The notes beneath the pieces were generated by a model. It had not been told where the DNA came from, made no database searches, and saw only the letters and a program-made list of their open reading frames with translations. 64,000 nt of DNA from Acidithiobacillus sp. Its GTDB lineage: Bacteria > Pseudomonadota > Gammaproteobacteria > Acidithiobacillales > Acidithiobacillaceae. The stretch lies in contig JAQVDS010000007.1 in NCBI GenBank assembly GCA_028697715.1, positions 20,669-84,668 on the forward strand, given 5' to 3'. Numbering within the stretch: position 1 is the first letter of the stretch; every line of letters begins with the position of its first letter. Position numbers and translations under genes: made by a program. Shown piece after piece: positions 26,034 through 34,733 of the stretch.

Positions 26034-26815
26034 TCAGTATCGACCTGGCCGGCAGAACGGCCTTGGTGACGGGTGGTAGCGGCGGATTGGGGCGCGCCAT
26101 GAGCGAGACCCTGGCTGCGGCCGGGGCAGAGGTGGCGGTGCACTACCGTAAAGGACAGGAAGAGGCCGAAGCCGTGGTACGCAACATTGAGAAAGCGGGG
26201 GGCAAAGCTCGGGCCTTTGCCGCCGATATTTCCGACCCGGAGGCAGTGGAACAGCTCCTGAGCAACGTCGAAGGCGCGTTTGGTGGCCTGGATATCCTGG
26301 TCAACAACGCGGGGATGGATGGCCCCCATGCCCTGGTAGGGGACGACGACCCGCAAGCATGGGAAAAAGTCATCGCAGTGGATTTGCTGGGTCCCTATTA
26401 CTGTGCCCGCGCCGCCATCTCCCGAATGGAGAAGAAAAAACACGGCGTGATTCTCAACATCACCTCGGTACATGAATTCATTCCCTGGGAGGGCTACAGT
26501 GCCTACACCAGTGCTAAGGCGGGCCTGTCGATGTTCACCAAGACCTTGGCCCAGGAAACTGCCGACAAGGGCATTCGGGTGGTCGCCCTCGCCCCCGGTG
26601 CCATCAAGACCCCTATCAATCAGTCGGTCTGGGACGATCCGGAATCCCTCAAGGACCTCGACAAAAAAATCTCCATGGGTCGCTTGGGCAAACCGGAAGA
26701 GGTTGCCGCAGTCGTGGCCTTTCTGGCGAGCGATCTGGCCAGTTACATCACCGGTACCACCCTCGCGGTGGATGGCGGCATGCTGATCTATCCCGATTTT
26801 CGCCACGGAGGCTGA
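26030..26815 (+). CDS. SDR-family glucose 1-dehydrogenase-like
   Basis: A 261-residue classical SDR. TGGSGGLGRAM is the NAD(P) motif, NNAGMDGPH the structural motif, and SVHEFIPWEGYSAYTSAKAG carries the Ser and the YxxxK (Tyr-Thr-Ser-Ala-Lys). The C-terminal stretch GRLGKPEEVAAVVAFLAS then YITGTTLAVDGGM and the PDF end resemble Bacillus glucose 1-dehydrogenase (MYPSFQ-type end) closely. Likely oxidises glucose to gluconolactone. The ATG overlaps the GH15 stop (ATGA), coupling the two steps. Confidence 0.85.
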   Translation: MISIDLAGRTALVTGGSGGLGRAMSETLAAAGAEVAVHYRKGQEEAEAVVRNIEKAGGKARAFAADISDPEAVEQLLSNVEGAFGGLDILVNNAGMDGPHALVGDDDPQAWEKVIAVDLLGPYYCARAAISRMEKKKHGVILNITSVHEFIPWEGYSAYTSAKAGLSMFTKTLAQETADKGIRVVALAPGAIKTPINQSVWDDPESLKDLDKKISMGRLGKPEEVAAVVAFLASDLASYITGTTLAVDGGMLIYPDFRHGG

Positions 26816-26819
26816 ACCC

Positions 26820-28331
26820 ATGGACGTCGACGTCCTCATCGTCGGCAGTGGCGCTGGTGGCGGCACCCTCGCCCGCGCCCTGGCCGACAGCGGTTTGCGC
26901 ATCCTGATTCTGGAGCGTGGTGATTACCTGCCGCGCGAATGGGGCAACTGGGATCCACAAACGGTCTTTGCAAGTTACCGCTACCATACCGAAGAAACCT
27001 GGCGGGATGGCGACGGCCAGCCTTTCCATCCGGTGACGGGCTATCACGTGGGTGGCAATACCAAGTTTTACGGCGCGGCCATCCTGCGGCGGCGTCCCAC
27101 GGATTTCCGGGAGCGTCGCCATGTCGACGGGGTGACGCCGGCGTGGCCCATTTGTTACGAAGATCTGGCGCCCCATTACGATACTGCCGAGCACTGGTAC
27201 TTCGCCCATGGCGCAGCCGGGAGCGACCCAACCGAGGGAGCCCGAGGCCCCTATCCATTTCCCCCCATGCCCCACGAGGAAGACATAGCGCTGGTCGATA
27301 CGGCCTTACGCGCCCAAGGATATCATCCTTTCCCCCTGCCGCTGGCGTTGCACCGCTTGGAAGACGACCCTGCGCAGAGTCCTTGTGTGCGCTGTCCCAC
27401 CTGTGACGGCTTTCCCTGTCTCGTTCATGCCAAGGGCGACGCCGAGCTCTGTGGGGTACGACCGGCCCTGCAACACGCCAATGTCACCCTGCTTCGCAAC
27501 GAGCGAGTACGCAGGATCCTTCTGGCAGAGGACGGCAGACGGGTATCCGGGGTGGAGACCGATCAGCACCGCTACCATGCCCGTGTCGTGGTCCTGGCGG
27601 CGGGCGCGGTCAATAGCGCCGCTCTGCTCCTGGCCTCCCGCAGCGAGACATTTCCCAATGGCATCGCCAACAGTAGTGATCAGGTTGGACGCAACTATAT
27701 GTGTCACCTCAACAGCGCCTGCATGGCGATCAAGATCACCCGCGAGAACCGCAGTATCTTCCAAAAAACCCTAGCTCTGAATGATTTTTACGAAGACTCT
27801 GGCGATCCCGATTACCCCTATCCCCTTGGCCATATCCAGGGCCTTGGTAAGGTGACACCGGCCCTGCTGCATGCGCAACGTCCGCGCTGGCCAATTCCCA
27901 TGACCGCCTGGGCGGCCAGCCATTCTGTCGACTGGTGGCTGACAACAGAGGATCTGCCAAGCCCCGAAAACCGCGTCACCGTGGATGAGCGCGACGGCAT
28001 CCAGCTGCATTGGCAACCCAAAAATCGTGAGAGCCATCGCCGTCTCTGCGCAAAATGGCAAGACATTCTACAGAAGATCGGCTTTCCCCTGGTGTTCTTT
28101 CAGTCCATGGATATCTCCGCTACCGCCCACCAGGTGGGAACCTGCCGCTTTGGCGATGACCCGCAGACGAGTGTTCTCGATCGTAACTGCAAGGCCCATG
28201 ATCTCGACAATCTATATGTGGTTGACGCGAGCTTCATGCCTTCCATCAGCGCGGTGAACCCCTCTCTCACCATCATGGCCAACGCCATCCGCGTAGCCAG
28301 CGTTCTGCGCGAACGACTGCGGAGCAGTTGA
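26820..28331 (+). CDS. GMC-family FAD oxidoreductase with Cys cluster
   Basis: A 503-residue flavoprotein. FAD motif IVGSGAGGGTLARALADSG at the N-terminus, HVGGNTKFYGAA, and the GMC C-terminal active site with TAHQVGTCRFG (His) and PSISAVNPSLTIMANAIR (Asn). Residues about 189-200 hold CVRCPTCDGFPC, four Cys in a short stretch able to bind a metal or Fe-S cluster. By context it may oxidise a sugar or sugar acid made by the preceding dehydrogenase; this is inference. The gene starts four bases after the SDR stop. Confidence 0.85.
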   Translation: MDVDVLIVGSGAGGGTLARALADSGLRILILERGDYLPREWGNWDPQTVFASYRYHTEETWRDGDGQPFHPVTGYHVGGNTKFYGAAILRRRPTDFRERRHVDGVTPAWPICYEDLAPHYDTAEHWYFAHGAAGSDPTEGARGPYPFPPMPHEEDIALVDTALRAQGYHPFPLPLALHRLEDDPAQSPCVRCPTCDGFPCLVHAKGDAELCGVRPALQHANVTLLRNERVRRILLAEDGRRVSGVETDQHRYHARVVVLAAGAVNSAALLLASRSETFPNGIANSSDQVGRNYMCHLNSACMAIKITRENRSIFQKTLALNDFYEDSGDPDYPYPLGHIQGLGKVTPALLHAQRPRWPIPMTAWAASHSVDWWLTTEDLPSPENRVTVDERDGIQLHWQPKNRESHRRLCAKWQDILQKIGFPLVFFQSMDISATAHQVGTCRFGDDPQTSVLDRNCKAHDLDNLYVVDASFMPSISAVNPSLTIMANAIRVASVLRERLRSS

Positions 28332-29480
28332 GTGAAAAAGGGCACGACAGCGGTATTTGCGGCGGGGTTTCTGCAGGGTTCGGCCTTCGTGCTGATCCCG
28401 GCGCTGGGGAGTATCCTGCGCAGCGCGCCGTACAACATGAGCAATAGTACCTATGGCATGTTGTATTTTCCGGAGATCATTGGTGCCGTCATCGCCGCCC
28501 TCGCCGCCGGGAGCATCCATAGGCGCCTCGGTGCGCATGGACTCTTTCGTATTGGCATCTTGAGCAACGCAATCGCCATGGGACTGCTGGTCCTTGCCTA
28601 CTTCAGCGGGCATGGTTCCGTAGTTTTTCTGCTGCTCGCCGAAACACTGCTTCTTGGCGTCGGTTTTGGTCTGACCAACGCTGCCATCAACCGAGCTTCT
28701 ACCCTGATCTTTGCCGGTAGCGCCACGGCGGCCGTCACCATCCTGAATGCCGTGATTGGCGGTGCCACGGCAGTTTCCCCCATGCTCCTGCATCTGTCCT
28801 CCAACTGGCTGACCTGGGTACTGTGGCCCGCAGTCATCCTCCTGCTCTGGCTGCTGGTCTTGCTCCTGCCCCAGGCCCAGGAAGAACAACAGGGACAGGA
28901 GATCGGTGGCTTGCGCGCCTGGAAAAAATCCATGATCCCCTTTGCTGCCGCAGTCCTCATCTACGCCATCTGCGAGGGTAGCTTTGGCAGTTGGGCGAAT
29001 ATTCTGGTCAGCGTCGATCATCATTTCCCGCGGGCAACGGGTGCTGCAGCCCTGTCCCTGTTCTGGGGCGGCGAGACCGTCGCGCGCTTTGTCCTCGGAT
29101 CCATTCCCGACCACTGGCTTTCGCGATGCTGGGTCTATCGTGCCATACCCTTGGGAATGGCTGCCTGCTTTCTGATCATTCCGCAGTTGCAAAGCGCCGA
29201 ATCTCTGCTCTTGTTCTTTGCCTTGGCGGGGATAGCCTGTGGCGTCTATTACCCCTATAGCATGGCGTTTGGTGTTGCCCGTCATGGCAAGGAGGGAACA
29301 CAAATGGCAGGACTACTGGTGGGGGCATTGATGGTCGGTGAGGGCATTGGCTCGACCGGACTGGGGCCCCTGCAATCCTTGTTGTCTCTCAACCAGATTT
29401 ATCAGTTCTCCGCTTTGTGGGCCATTCCCCTCCTATGGCTGGCTTGGCGTAATAGCACGGGACAGAAGCCAACGCACTAG
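28332..29480 (+). CDS. Major facilitator superfamily transporter
   Basis: A 382-residue, 12-helix protein: first half has AAFAAGFLQG-like helix 1, EIIGAVIAALAAGSIHRRLGAHG (motif A position, helix 2-3) and GVGFGLTNAAINRAS; the middle loop is polar (PQAQEEQQGQE) and the second half repeats the pattern with FWGGETVARFVLGSIPD. Sugar-type MFS is likely. The start is GTG at 28332, directly after the GMC stop. Last gene of the operon; role could be import of the sugar or export of an acid product. Confidence 0.8.
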   Translation: MKKGTTAVFAAGFLQGSAFVLIPALGSILRSAPYNMSNSTYGMLYFPEIIGAVIAALAAGSIHRRLGAHGLFRIGILSNAIAMGLLVLAYFSGHGSVVFLLLAETLLLGVGFGLTNAAINRASTLIFAGSATAAVTILNAVIGGATAVSPMLLHLSSNWLTWVLWPAVILLLWLLVLLLPQAQEEQQGQEIGGLRAWKKSMIPFAAAVLIYAICEGSFGSWANILVSVDHHFPRATGAAALSLFWGGETVARFVLGSIPDHWLSRCWVYRAIPLGMAACFLIIPQLQSAESLLLFFALAGIACGVYYPYSMAFGVARHGKEGTQMAGLLVGALMVGEGIGSTGLGPLQSLLSLNQIYQFSALWAIPLLWLAWRNSTGQKPTH

Positions 29481-29510
29481 AAAAATCGAATTTTTGTGCC
29501 CAATCGACAG

Positions 29511-30539
29511 TCAGCGTATCTCCTTGGCGAAATAGCCCGCTGTGACTCTGCGCCACAGCTCCCAGAAAATACTGGTAAACCAAAAGAGTAATGCGAAAAA
29601 TCCAGCCACAATCCCCAAGCAGTGGAACGCGGGGATGGAAAGGATTGATGCCGACTGCAGGCAACTCAGCGCGAATACCGACGTGGAGAACGTGGGAGGC
29701 CAGGCAACGGGGTTGCGGAAGGCGCAGTTACGGAACAGAAAAATGGCGCTGCGAAAGGCTATTGGAAAGAACAGAACGATGGCGACAATTTCCGCCAGTA
29801 TGATCAGCATGGCGAGCGCATGGTGTGCTGCAGGGGTCAAATTCTGCCAGGCCCAGGCATGCCCCAGAGCCAGGGCGGCGAATCCGGCACAGCCCATGGC
29901 GATCCACCAGGGGGCCTGCGGTACGCCATGCAAGCCAAACCGACGAATGCGCAGGACTGCTAGGAACGCGATGGCAGCATATAGAATCCCACCCAGCAGG
30001 GCACCGGCAACGACGACAAGGTTCCAATCGCTTTGCGTCGATGCGACGACATCTCCACTAGCAACGCTGGCTCCCAAGACCGCTGCCGGCACCAGGAACC
30101 ATGCACCACTCACCCGTTCCAACGAAATCCCGAACCGGTATAAAGCCAGGAAGAATTGTGCTGCACAAAGAAGTACTAGCAGCCAACTGAGAGCGAGCAG
30201 GAACTCTGCCAAGCCCAGCAATGCTGGTATGCCTTCCACATACCCAAAAAACGCCATCCCCGAGCTTAATACCGCCAAACCAAGGGGAATGGTGTGGGCG
30301 CCGACATACTGATCAGCCGACCTTTGGGCAAAGTGGAAGCTCGGTGGCATCGACAGGGATCGACGCCGGAGCCAAATCCAGGTCAATGGAATGTACACTG
30401 CCTGCAGGCAGGCCAAGGTGAGCAAGGTTGTGGCCAGCAGCCAATAATCAGCCGCTGCCACCATACTTGCCGTTCCGCCGGTGGCCATGACCACCGCGTA
30501 GGGCATCGCTGTCGGTTTCCAGTCGGCTTTTCTCTTCAC
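29511..30539 (-). CDS. TDT family (TehA/SLAC1/Ssu1-like) anion channel or sulfite exporter
   Basis: A 342-residue protein with ten predicted membrane helices; typical family features are YAVVMATGGTASMVAAADYW (first helix), LPLTWIWLRRR-type loop, GLAVLSSGMAFFG and a C-terminal helix FALLFWFTSIFWEL. Family members include tellurite/dicarboxylate transporters, plant SLAC1 anion channels and yeast Ssu1 sulfite pumps. It begins 108 bases downstream of sor on the same strand (start GTG at 30539), so a role in removing sulfite made by SOR is plausible. Substrate unproven. Confidence 0.7.
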   Translation of the reverse strand: MKRKADWKPTAMPYAVVMATGGTASMVAAADYWLLATTLLTLACLQAVYIPLTWIWLRRRSLSMPPSFHFAQRSADQYVGAHTIPLGLAVLSSGMAFFGYVEGIPALLGLAEFLLALSWLLVLLCAAQFFLALYRFGISLERVSGAWFLVPAAVLGASVASGDVVASTQSDWNLVVVAGALLGGILYAAIAFLAVLRIRRFGLHGVPQAPWWIAMGCAGFAALALGHAWAWQNLTPAAHHALAMLIILAEIVAIVLFFPIAFRSAIFLFRNCAFRNPVAWPPTFSTSVFALSCLQSASILSIPAFHCLGIVAGFFALLFWFTSIFWELWRRVTAGYFAKEIR

Positions 30540-30577
30540 AAAAAGTATCGCAAATTCCGTAGCGTTGCATACAGCAG

Positions 30578-30600
30578 AAAAGGAGCGACCGCTCCGAAAA
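30578..30600 (-). terminator. Weak hairpin between sor and the channel gene
   Basis: GGAGC and GCTCC around GGTC form a 5-bp stem (plus strand 30582-30595), followed on the minus strand by only four T. It would give partial termination after sor and lets some transcripts continue into the channel gene. Strength uncertain. Confidence 0.35.
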
Positions 30601-30647
30601 CCGATTTCTTTTTCATCACCAGTCTGGTAACTTAACTCAGTTCCCCG

Positions 30648-31583
30648 CTATTTTACCAGTCTTTTCCGCCACTGCCCTTGTTCCATCATCGGCGCGAAAA
30701 TCTGGTAATAGGGGCCTTTGTCGAGGTGTGCCAATACACCATCGTTGTGAATCTGACGACACTCATAGTCGAGCATCGCGTGGGCAATGCCCATGTGAGC
30801 CGCCTCTGGCGATTCCCACTCCATGTGTACCAGATATTGAACTGGAGTTTGCCCAGGAATTGGTGGCGTACTGGGGATCGCGCTGCCGCGATTGGTATTA
30901 TATTTTGGCGGATTGGCTCCCAGAGTTGCCTTCAACATTCCTTGCGGATCGAGCTGGAAGGAACCAATGGCCGAAACACCGAATTGCTTTAGAATCATCC
31001 AACCAATCATTCCGGGAATGTTCTCTTTGAACCAACTGAGCGTACGCTCTGCCCCCTCCTCAAACGCCGTTTCATGCCCATCCATGACCCAGTGATCACC
31101 AATCGCAATGGCCCGCTTGGCAGCCAGTGCTACCTTGGGAACAGCCTCTTGCTTGGCAAAGGCTCCGCCCAAGGCAGCGGGAACGTCGGTTATGGCAATG
31201 ATCGGTGGCAAATCCGAACGGACGATTTCATAGTATGGCTCCCACGGTCCCTCGATCACCATGTCCAGACAATCACCGCAAAGCTCATAAATTTCCTTGA
31301 AATTATCATGATGCATTTCTTCGTGGGATTTTACGTCTTTCCATACGGTGTACTGAAACATGCCAATAGGATTGAGCGTCTCGCGCATATCGATAGCGCC
31401 GCCGCCGTAGCGCCCCGCCATGGGATGGATTCCCGTTTGCAGCAATTGTTCAAAGCCCAGGAATCCGTGGTGAGATGCCGTAGTAATGCAAACTTTTGGG
31501 CCAATTTTCATCATCGTCTGATAGCTTTCTGGACGATTGGCAACTTTTGACTGATTGATAGCAATAATAGGGTTATTACTCAT
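30648..31583 (-). CDS. sor: Sulfur oxygenase reductase
   Basis: SOR is a cytoplasmic, cofactor-free non-haem iron enzyme that turns elemental sulfur plus oxygen into sulfite, thiosulfate and hydrogen sulfide. The 311-residue product has the known active-site residues: Cys32 in PKVCITTASHHGF, iron ligands His87 and His91 in SHEEMHHDNF, the Cys102/Cys105 pair in ELCGDCLDM and Glu115 in GPWEP (numbering offset by one from archaeal SOR). Family proteins form 24-mers. An AGGAG/GAGGA site precedes the ATG. Upstream DNA is A+T-rich compared with neighbours, a sign of transfer. Confidence 0.94.
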   Translation of the reverse strand: MSNNPIIAINQSKVANRPESYQTMMKIGPKVCITTASHHGFLGFEQLLQTGIHPMAGRYGGGAIDMRETLNPIGMFQYTVWKDVKSHEEMHHDNFKEIYELCGDCLDMVIEGPWEPYYEIVRSDLPPIIAITDVPAALGGAFAKQEAVPKVALAAKRAIAIGDHWVMDGHETAFEEGAERTLSWFKENIPGMIGWMILKQFGVSAIGSFQLDPQGMLKATLGANPPKYNTNRGSAIPSTPPIPGQTPVQYLVHMEWESPEAAHMGIAHAMLDYECRQIHNDGVLAHLDKGPYYQIFAPMMEQGQWRKRLVK

Positions 31584-31948
31584 TCCTCATCTTCTCCTTT
31601 TTCCGTTGCAAGACAGAAATTATGACCAATCAAATAGGACAAAGTTCAAAATATTGTAGAAAAAATATATTTTGAGATAACTACATACAAATAAATGGAC
31701 AGAAAATTACAAAACAATTCGCCGATTGTGTCATCGATGAAAGTAAAATCTCACTGATATACAGCCGCCAATAAAAAACTGCTGCCGCATGATCACCGGC
31801 GCGCTCCGCGGCGCAGCAACGAAATCATGCGACCTACCCGACGCATGGAGCGCGGGGACATGGGTTACCCTACAGCTCGCTCCTCCCCCTTTTGCGTGGC
31901 CCTGACTTTGCCTACACTGCACCATCTTTCTGTAGTCATGGATCGGGT
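31584..31948. other. Intergenic region between sor and proS (365 bases)
   Basis: Divergent control region for sor (minus) and proS (plus). The sor half (31600-31760) is strongly A+T-rich with runs such as AAAAAATATATTTTG; I found no convincing -35/-10 or sigma54 element. The proS half (31800-31854) can fold: CGCGCTC (31800-31806) pairs with GAGCGCG (31848-31854) and CATGCG (31826-31831) with CGCATG (31842-31847). No gene is visible. Confidence 0.5.
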
Positions 31949-33655
31949 ATGCGCGCTAGTCAATTCTTTCTTCCCACCCTCAAGGAAACCCCAGCGGAAG
32001 CCGAGCTCATCAGCCATCAGATGCTGCTGCGCGGCGGTTTCATCCGCCGCCTCGCTTCGGGCCTCTACACCTGGCTGCCGCTGGGCCTGCGCGTACTGCG
32101 CAAGGTGGAGGCGGTAGTACGCGAGGAGATGGAACGCGCTGGTGCTCAGGAAGTGCTGATGCCAGTGGTACAACCGGCAGAGCTGTGGCAGGAGTCGGGG
32201 CGCTGGGAACTCTATGGCCCCGAGCTGTTGCGCCTAAAAGATCGCCATCAACGCGATTTCTGCCTGGGACCGACCCACGAGGAGGTGATCAGCGATCTGG
32301 CGCGGCGGGAGATCCGCTCCTATCGACAACTACCGCTGAACCTGTATCAAGTGCAGACGAAGTTCCGCGATGAGATTCGTCCGCGCTTTGGACTCATGCG
32401 TGCACGCGAGTTCATCATGAAAGATGCCTATTCCTTTCACATCGATCAAGACTCCCTGAGGGCCACCTATCAGGAAATGTACGACGCCTACCACCACATC
32501 TTTACGCGCCTGGGCCTGGAATTTCGCGCCGTCGATGCCGATTCCGGGGCCATCGGTGGTAAGGCCTCCCATGAATTCCATGTGTTGGCGGATTCCGGAG
32601 AAGATGCCATCGTGCATTGCTCGGCCTGCAACTACGCGGCCAATCAGGAGCTGGCTCGTAGCCGTCCGCTGCCGGACAGCAGCGATCCCCTTCTACCTGC
32701 CGAGCAACGGGCTACTCCGGGGATTCGCACGGTAGAAGAACAGGCGAAGATGCTCGGCGTCAGTCCTGCTCAGGTGGTCAAGAGTCTTCTGGTCTTTGCC
32801 GATGACAAACCCATGCTGCTTCTGCTACGGGGAGATGATGAGCTGAACCTGATCAAGGCGGCGCGTGTGCTGGACGCGGACACACTACGCCTCGCCAGCG
32901 CCGAAGAGACCCAGGAGCTGCTCGGCGTGCCCTTTGGCTTTCTCGGCCCCAAGGACTTGCCGGCCCCCCTGCCCATCGTCGCGGACCAGCGGGTTCTAGT
33001 CCTGCGCAACTTCAGTACGGGCGCCAACATTGGCGGACAGCACTGGCTGAATCTCAATTGGGAACGCGATCTGCCGCACCCACAAGCAGCGGACCTCCGT
33101 AATGTTCAGGTAGGGGATGCCTGTCCGCACTGTGCCACGGGTAGCCTGGGCATTCGCCGCGGCATCGAGGTGGGGCACGTTTTTCAGCTGGGCACCCGCT
33201 ACAGCGAGAAGCTGGGCGTACGCGTCCTCAATGAGTCCGGGAAAGAGCAGGTCGTGCTCATGGGCTGCTATGGCATTGGTGTATCGCGCATCGTCGCTGC
33301 CGCTGTCGAACAGAATTTTGACGAACGTGGCATCTGCTGGCCACCCGCCATGGCGCCCTTTGACGTTGGCATCGTCGCCATCCAGGCCAAGAAATCGCCG
33401 GCGGTGCTGGCAGCCGCCGAAGCGATGATGGCGCAGCTCGAGGCAAAAGGACTGCAAGTCTTCCTCGATGACCGCGACGAACGTCCGGGGGTACAGTTTG
33501 CGACTATGGACCTGATTGGCCTGCCCCATCGCCTAGTCATCAGTGAAAAGACTCTGGCGCAGAGTCTGTGGGAATACCGCGGCCGCCGCGACAGTGAAAA
33601 TCGCCTGCTCAGCGAAGCAGAGGTGCTGAGCATCCTGCAAGGAGAACCCAGATGA
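31949..33655 (+). CDS. proS: Prolyl-tRNA synthetase
   Basis: Charges tRNA-Pro. The 568-residue bacterial-type enzyme starts MRASQFFLPTLKETPAEAEL and shows class II motifs: motif 1 around GLYTWLPLGLRVLRKVE, motif 2 YQVQTKFRDEIRPRFGLMRAREF split at residues 140-165, the INS editing domain (about 225-405, with KSLLVFADD), motif 3 and GCYGIGVSRIVAA, and the C-terminal anticodon domain. ATG 31949 is chosen; a longer frame from 31892 is not family-like. usp follows by a four-base overlap. Confidence 0.95.
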   Translation: MRASQFFLPTLKETPAEAELISHQMLLRGGFIRRLASGLYTWLPLGLRVLRKVEAVVREEMERAGAQEVLMPVVQPAELWQESGRWELYGPELLRLKDRHQRDFCLGPTHEEVISDLARREIRSYRQLPLNLYQVQTKFRDEIRPRFGLMRAREFIMKDAYSFHIDQDSLRATYQEMYDAYHHIFTRLGLEFRAVDADSGAIGGKASHEFHVLADSGEDAIVHCSACNYAANQELARSRPLPDSSDPLLPAEQRATPGIRTVEEQAKMLGVSPAQVVKSLLVFADDKPMLLLLRGDDELNLIKAARVLDADTLRLASAEETQELLGVPFGFLGPKDLPAPLPIVADQRVLVLRNFSTGANIGGQHWLNLNWERDLPHPQAADLRNVQVGDACPHCATGSLGIRRGIEVGHVFQLGTRYSEKLGVRVLNESGKEQVVLMGCYGIGVSRIVAAAVEQNFDERGICWPPAMAPFDVGIVAIQAKKSPAVLAAAEAMMAQLEAKGLQVFLDDRDERPGVQFATMDLIGLPHRLVISEKTLAQSLWEYRGRRDSENRLLSEAEVLSILQGEPR

Positions 33656-34101
33656 GCTACCACAAAATCCTCGTCGCCGTCGATTTCAGCGGAATGGCCA
33701 GCACGGTCCTTGCGCACGCAGGCGAGGAGGCGCGCCTGCATCAGGCCGAGCTCACCCTGCTGCACATCCTTGATACCCAGATCATGGACCTGCAGCTTCC
33801 GGAGGAGCTGCTACCGAGTTCTCTGGAGATGATGCAGCGCCTGCGTTCGTTGGCGCAGGAACGACTGGATGCCCTGCAAAAATCCACCAGTGTTCCGAGC
33901 CACGGTTTACTTCTCGAAAAAGCGGGTGGCATTGGCCGGAATATCTGCGAATATGCGGCAGAAGGGGGATATAACCTGATCGTCATCGGCAGTCAGGAGC
34001 AAGGGGCGATTGGTCGCCTACTATTGGGTTCCGTGGCCAGTGCCGTGGTCCACCACGCACACTGTCCGGTACTGGTGGTCAAGGCTCCTGCAGCCGCTTA
34101 G
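33652..34101 (+). CDS. Universal stress protein
   Basis: A 149-residue UspA-type protein: YHKILVAVDFSGMASTVLAHA at the N-terminus and the ATP-binding GSQEQGAIGRLLLGSVASAVVHHAHCPVLVV at the C-terminus (G-x2-G-x9-G-S/T pattern). The start overlaps the proS stop (ATGA). Role in general stress survival, details unknown. Confidence 0.9.
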   Translation: MSYHKILVAVDFSGMASTVLAHAGEEARLHQAELTLLHILDTQIMDLQLPEELLPSSLEMMQRLRSLAQERLDALQKSTSVPSHGLLLEKAGGIGRNICEYAAEGGYNLIVIGSQEQGAIGRLLLGSVASAVVHHAHCPVLVVKAPAAA

Positions 34102-34733
34102 TCTGCGGCGGGACTGTGTTGCGCCGCCCAATCGCCGATCTGCGCCACCAGCTCCTGAGCGGCCCGGTTCATGGCAGTGGCACCCGCAGCGGGTCCAGTA
34201 CTTGGCAAAGGTGCTTGGACGGCAAAACTTTTCTGCGCCAGAACGCGATAGCCCCGAGCGGCCAGCAGGGTAGCGGTACAGGAGATCTGCGCCTCGCCCG
34301 CCGTGGCATTGCTGTAATGCACGGTAAAGTCTTGCAGCCCCAATTGCAGCAGCAAGGCCGGACGGCCCGCCTGCGCCGGCCCCAGGACGGCGCGCCAGTC
34401 GCCCTGCTGTCGCAGACGTTGGCTCAGTAACAGGGTCAGCATCTGGCCCGGCGCCGCCGCCCAGCGCGCATCGTTATAGGGTCGCAGGGCCTGGGGACTG
34501 GCATACTGCAAACGGTAGAGGTACTCCTCGCCCGCCAACCAGCTCGGCGCCGTGACGGCTTCCAGACGCAACACGCCGGCCTGGTGTTGCCTCACGGGCT
34601 GAGTATCCGGCGCAGCAGTCAAGGCGTACGGCTGCTGCCAGGCCGGCGCACTGGCACAAGCCGCCAGGGCCAAGCTTGTCGACGCCAGCGCACTGCCCAC
34701 GAAAACGCGCCAGAAACTTGACTTTCCCTTCAT
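34098..34733 (-). CDS. PqiC-type ABC transport auxiliary lipoprotein
   Basis: A 211-residue lipoprotein with signal peptide ending ALAACAS (lipobox Cys26). The domain RQHQAGVLRLEAVTAPSWLAGEEYLYR and LLSQRLRQQGDWRAVLG matches the ABC_trans_aux (PqiC, DUF330) family that partners MCE proteins in lipid transport across the periplasm. Four-base overlap with the mlaD-like gene upstream indicates co-translation. The ABC permease and ATPase are not adjacent. Confidence 0.82.
   Translation of the reverse strand: MKGKSSFWRVFVGSALASTSLALAACASAPAWQQPYALTAAPDTQPVRQHQAGVLRLEAVTAPSWLAGEEYLYRLQYASPQALRPYNDARWAAAPGQMLTLLLSQRLRQQGDWRAVLGPAQAGRPALLLQLGLQDFTVHYSNATAGEAQISCTATLLAARGYRVLAQKSFAVQAPLPSTGPAAGATAMNRAAQELVAQIGDWAAQHSPAAD

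Noticed and set aside
28212..29303. 363-codon frame antisense to the MFS gene
   Set aside because: Composition (Gly/Gln/Asp-rich) is that of an antisense reading of membrane helices; the plus strand gives a clear transporter with operon spacing.
29481..29510. A/T hairpin AAAAAT-CGA-ATTTTT between the MFS and channel genes as terminator
   Set aside because: The stem has only A-T pairs and too little stability to count as a supported terminator.
31584..31740. Sigma54 promoter for sor
   Set aside because: A TTGCA occurs near the start, but no GG lies at the required ten-base distance upstream.
31800..31854. T-box leader for prolyl-tRNA synthetase
   Set aside because: No conserved T-box core sequence was seen and T-boxes are largely confined to Gram-positive bacteria.
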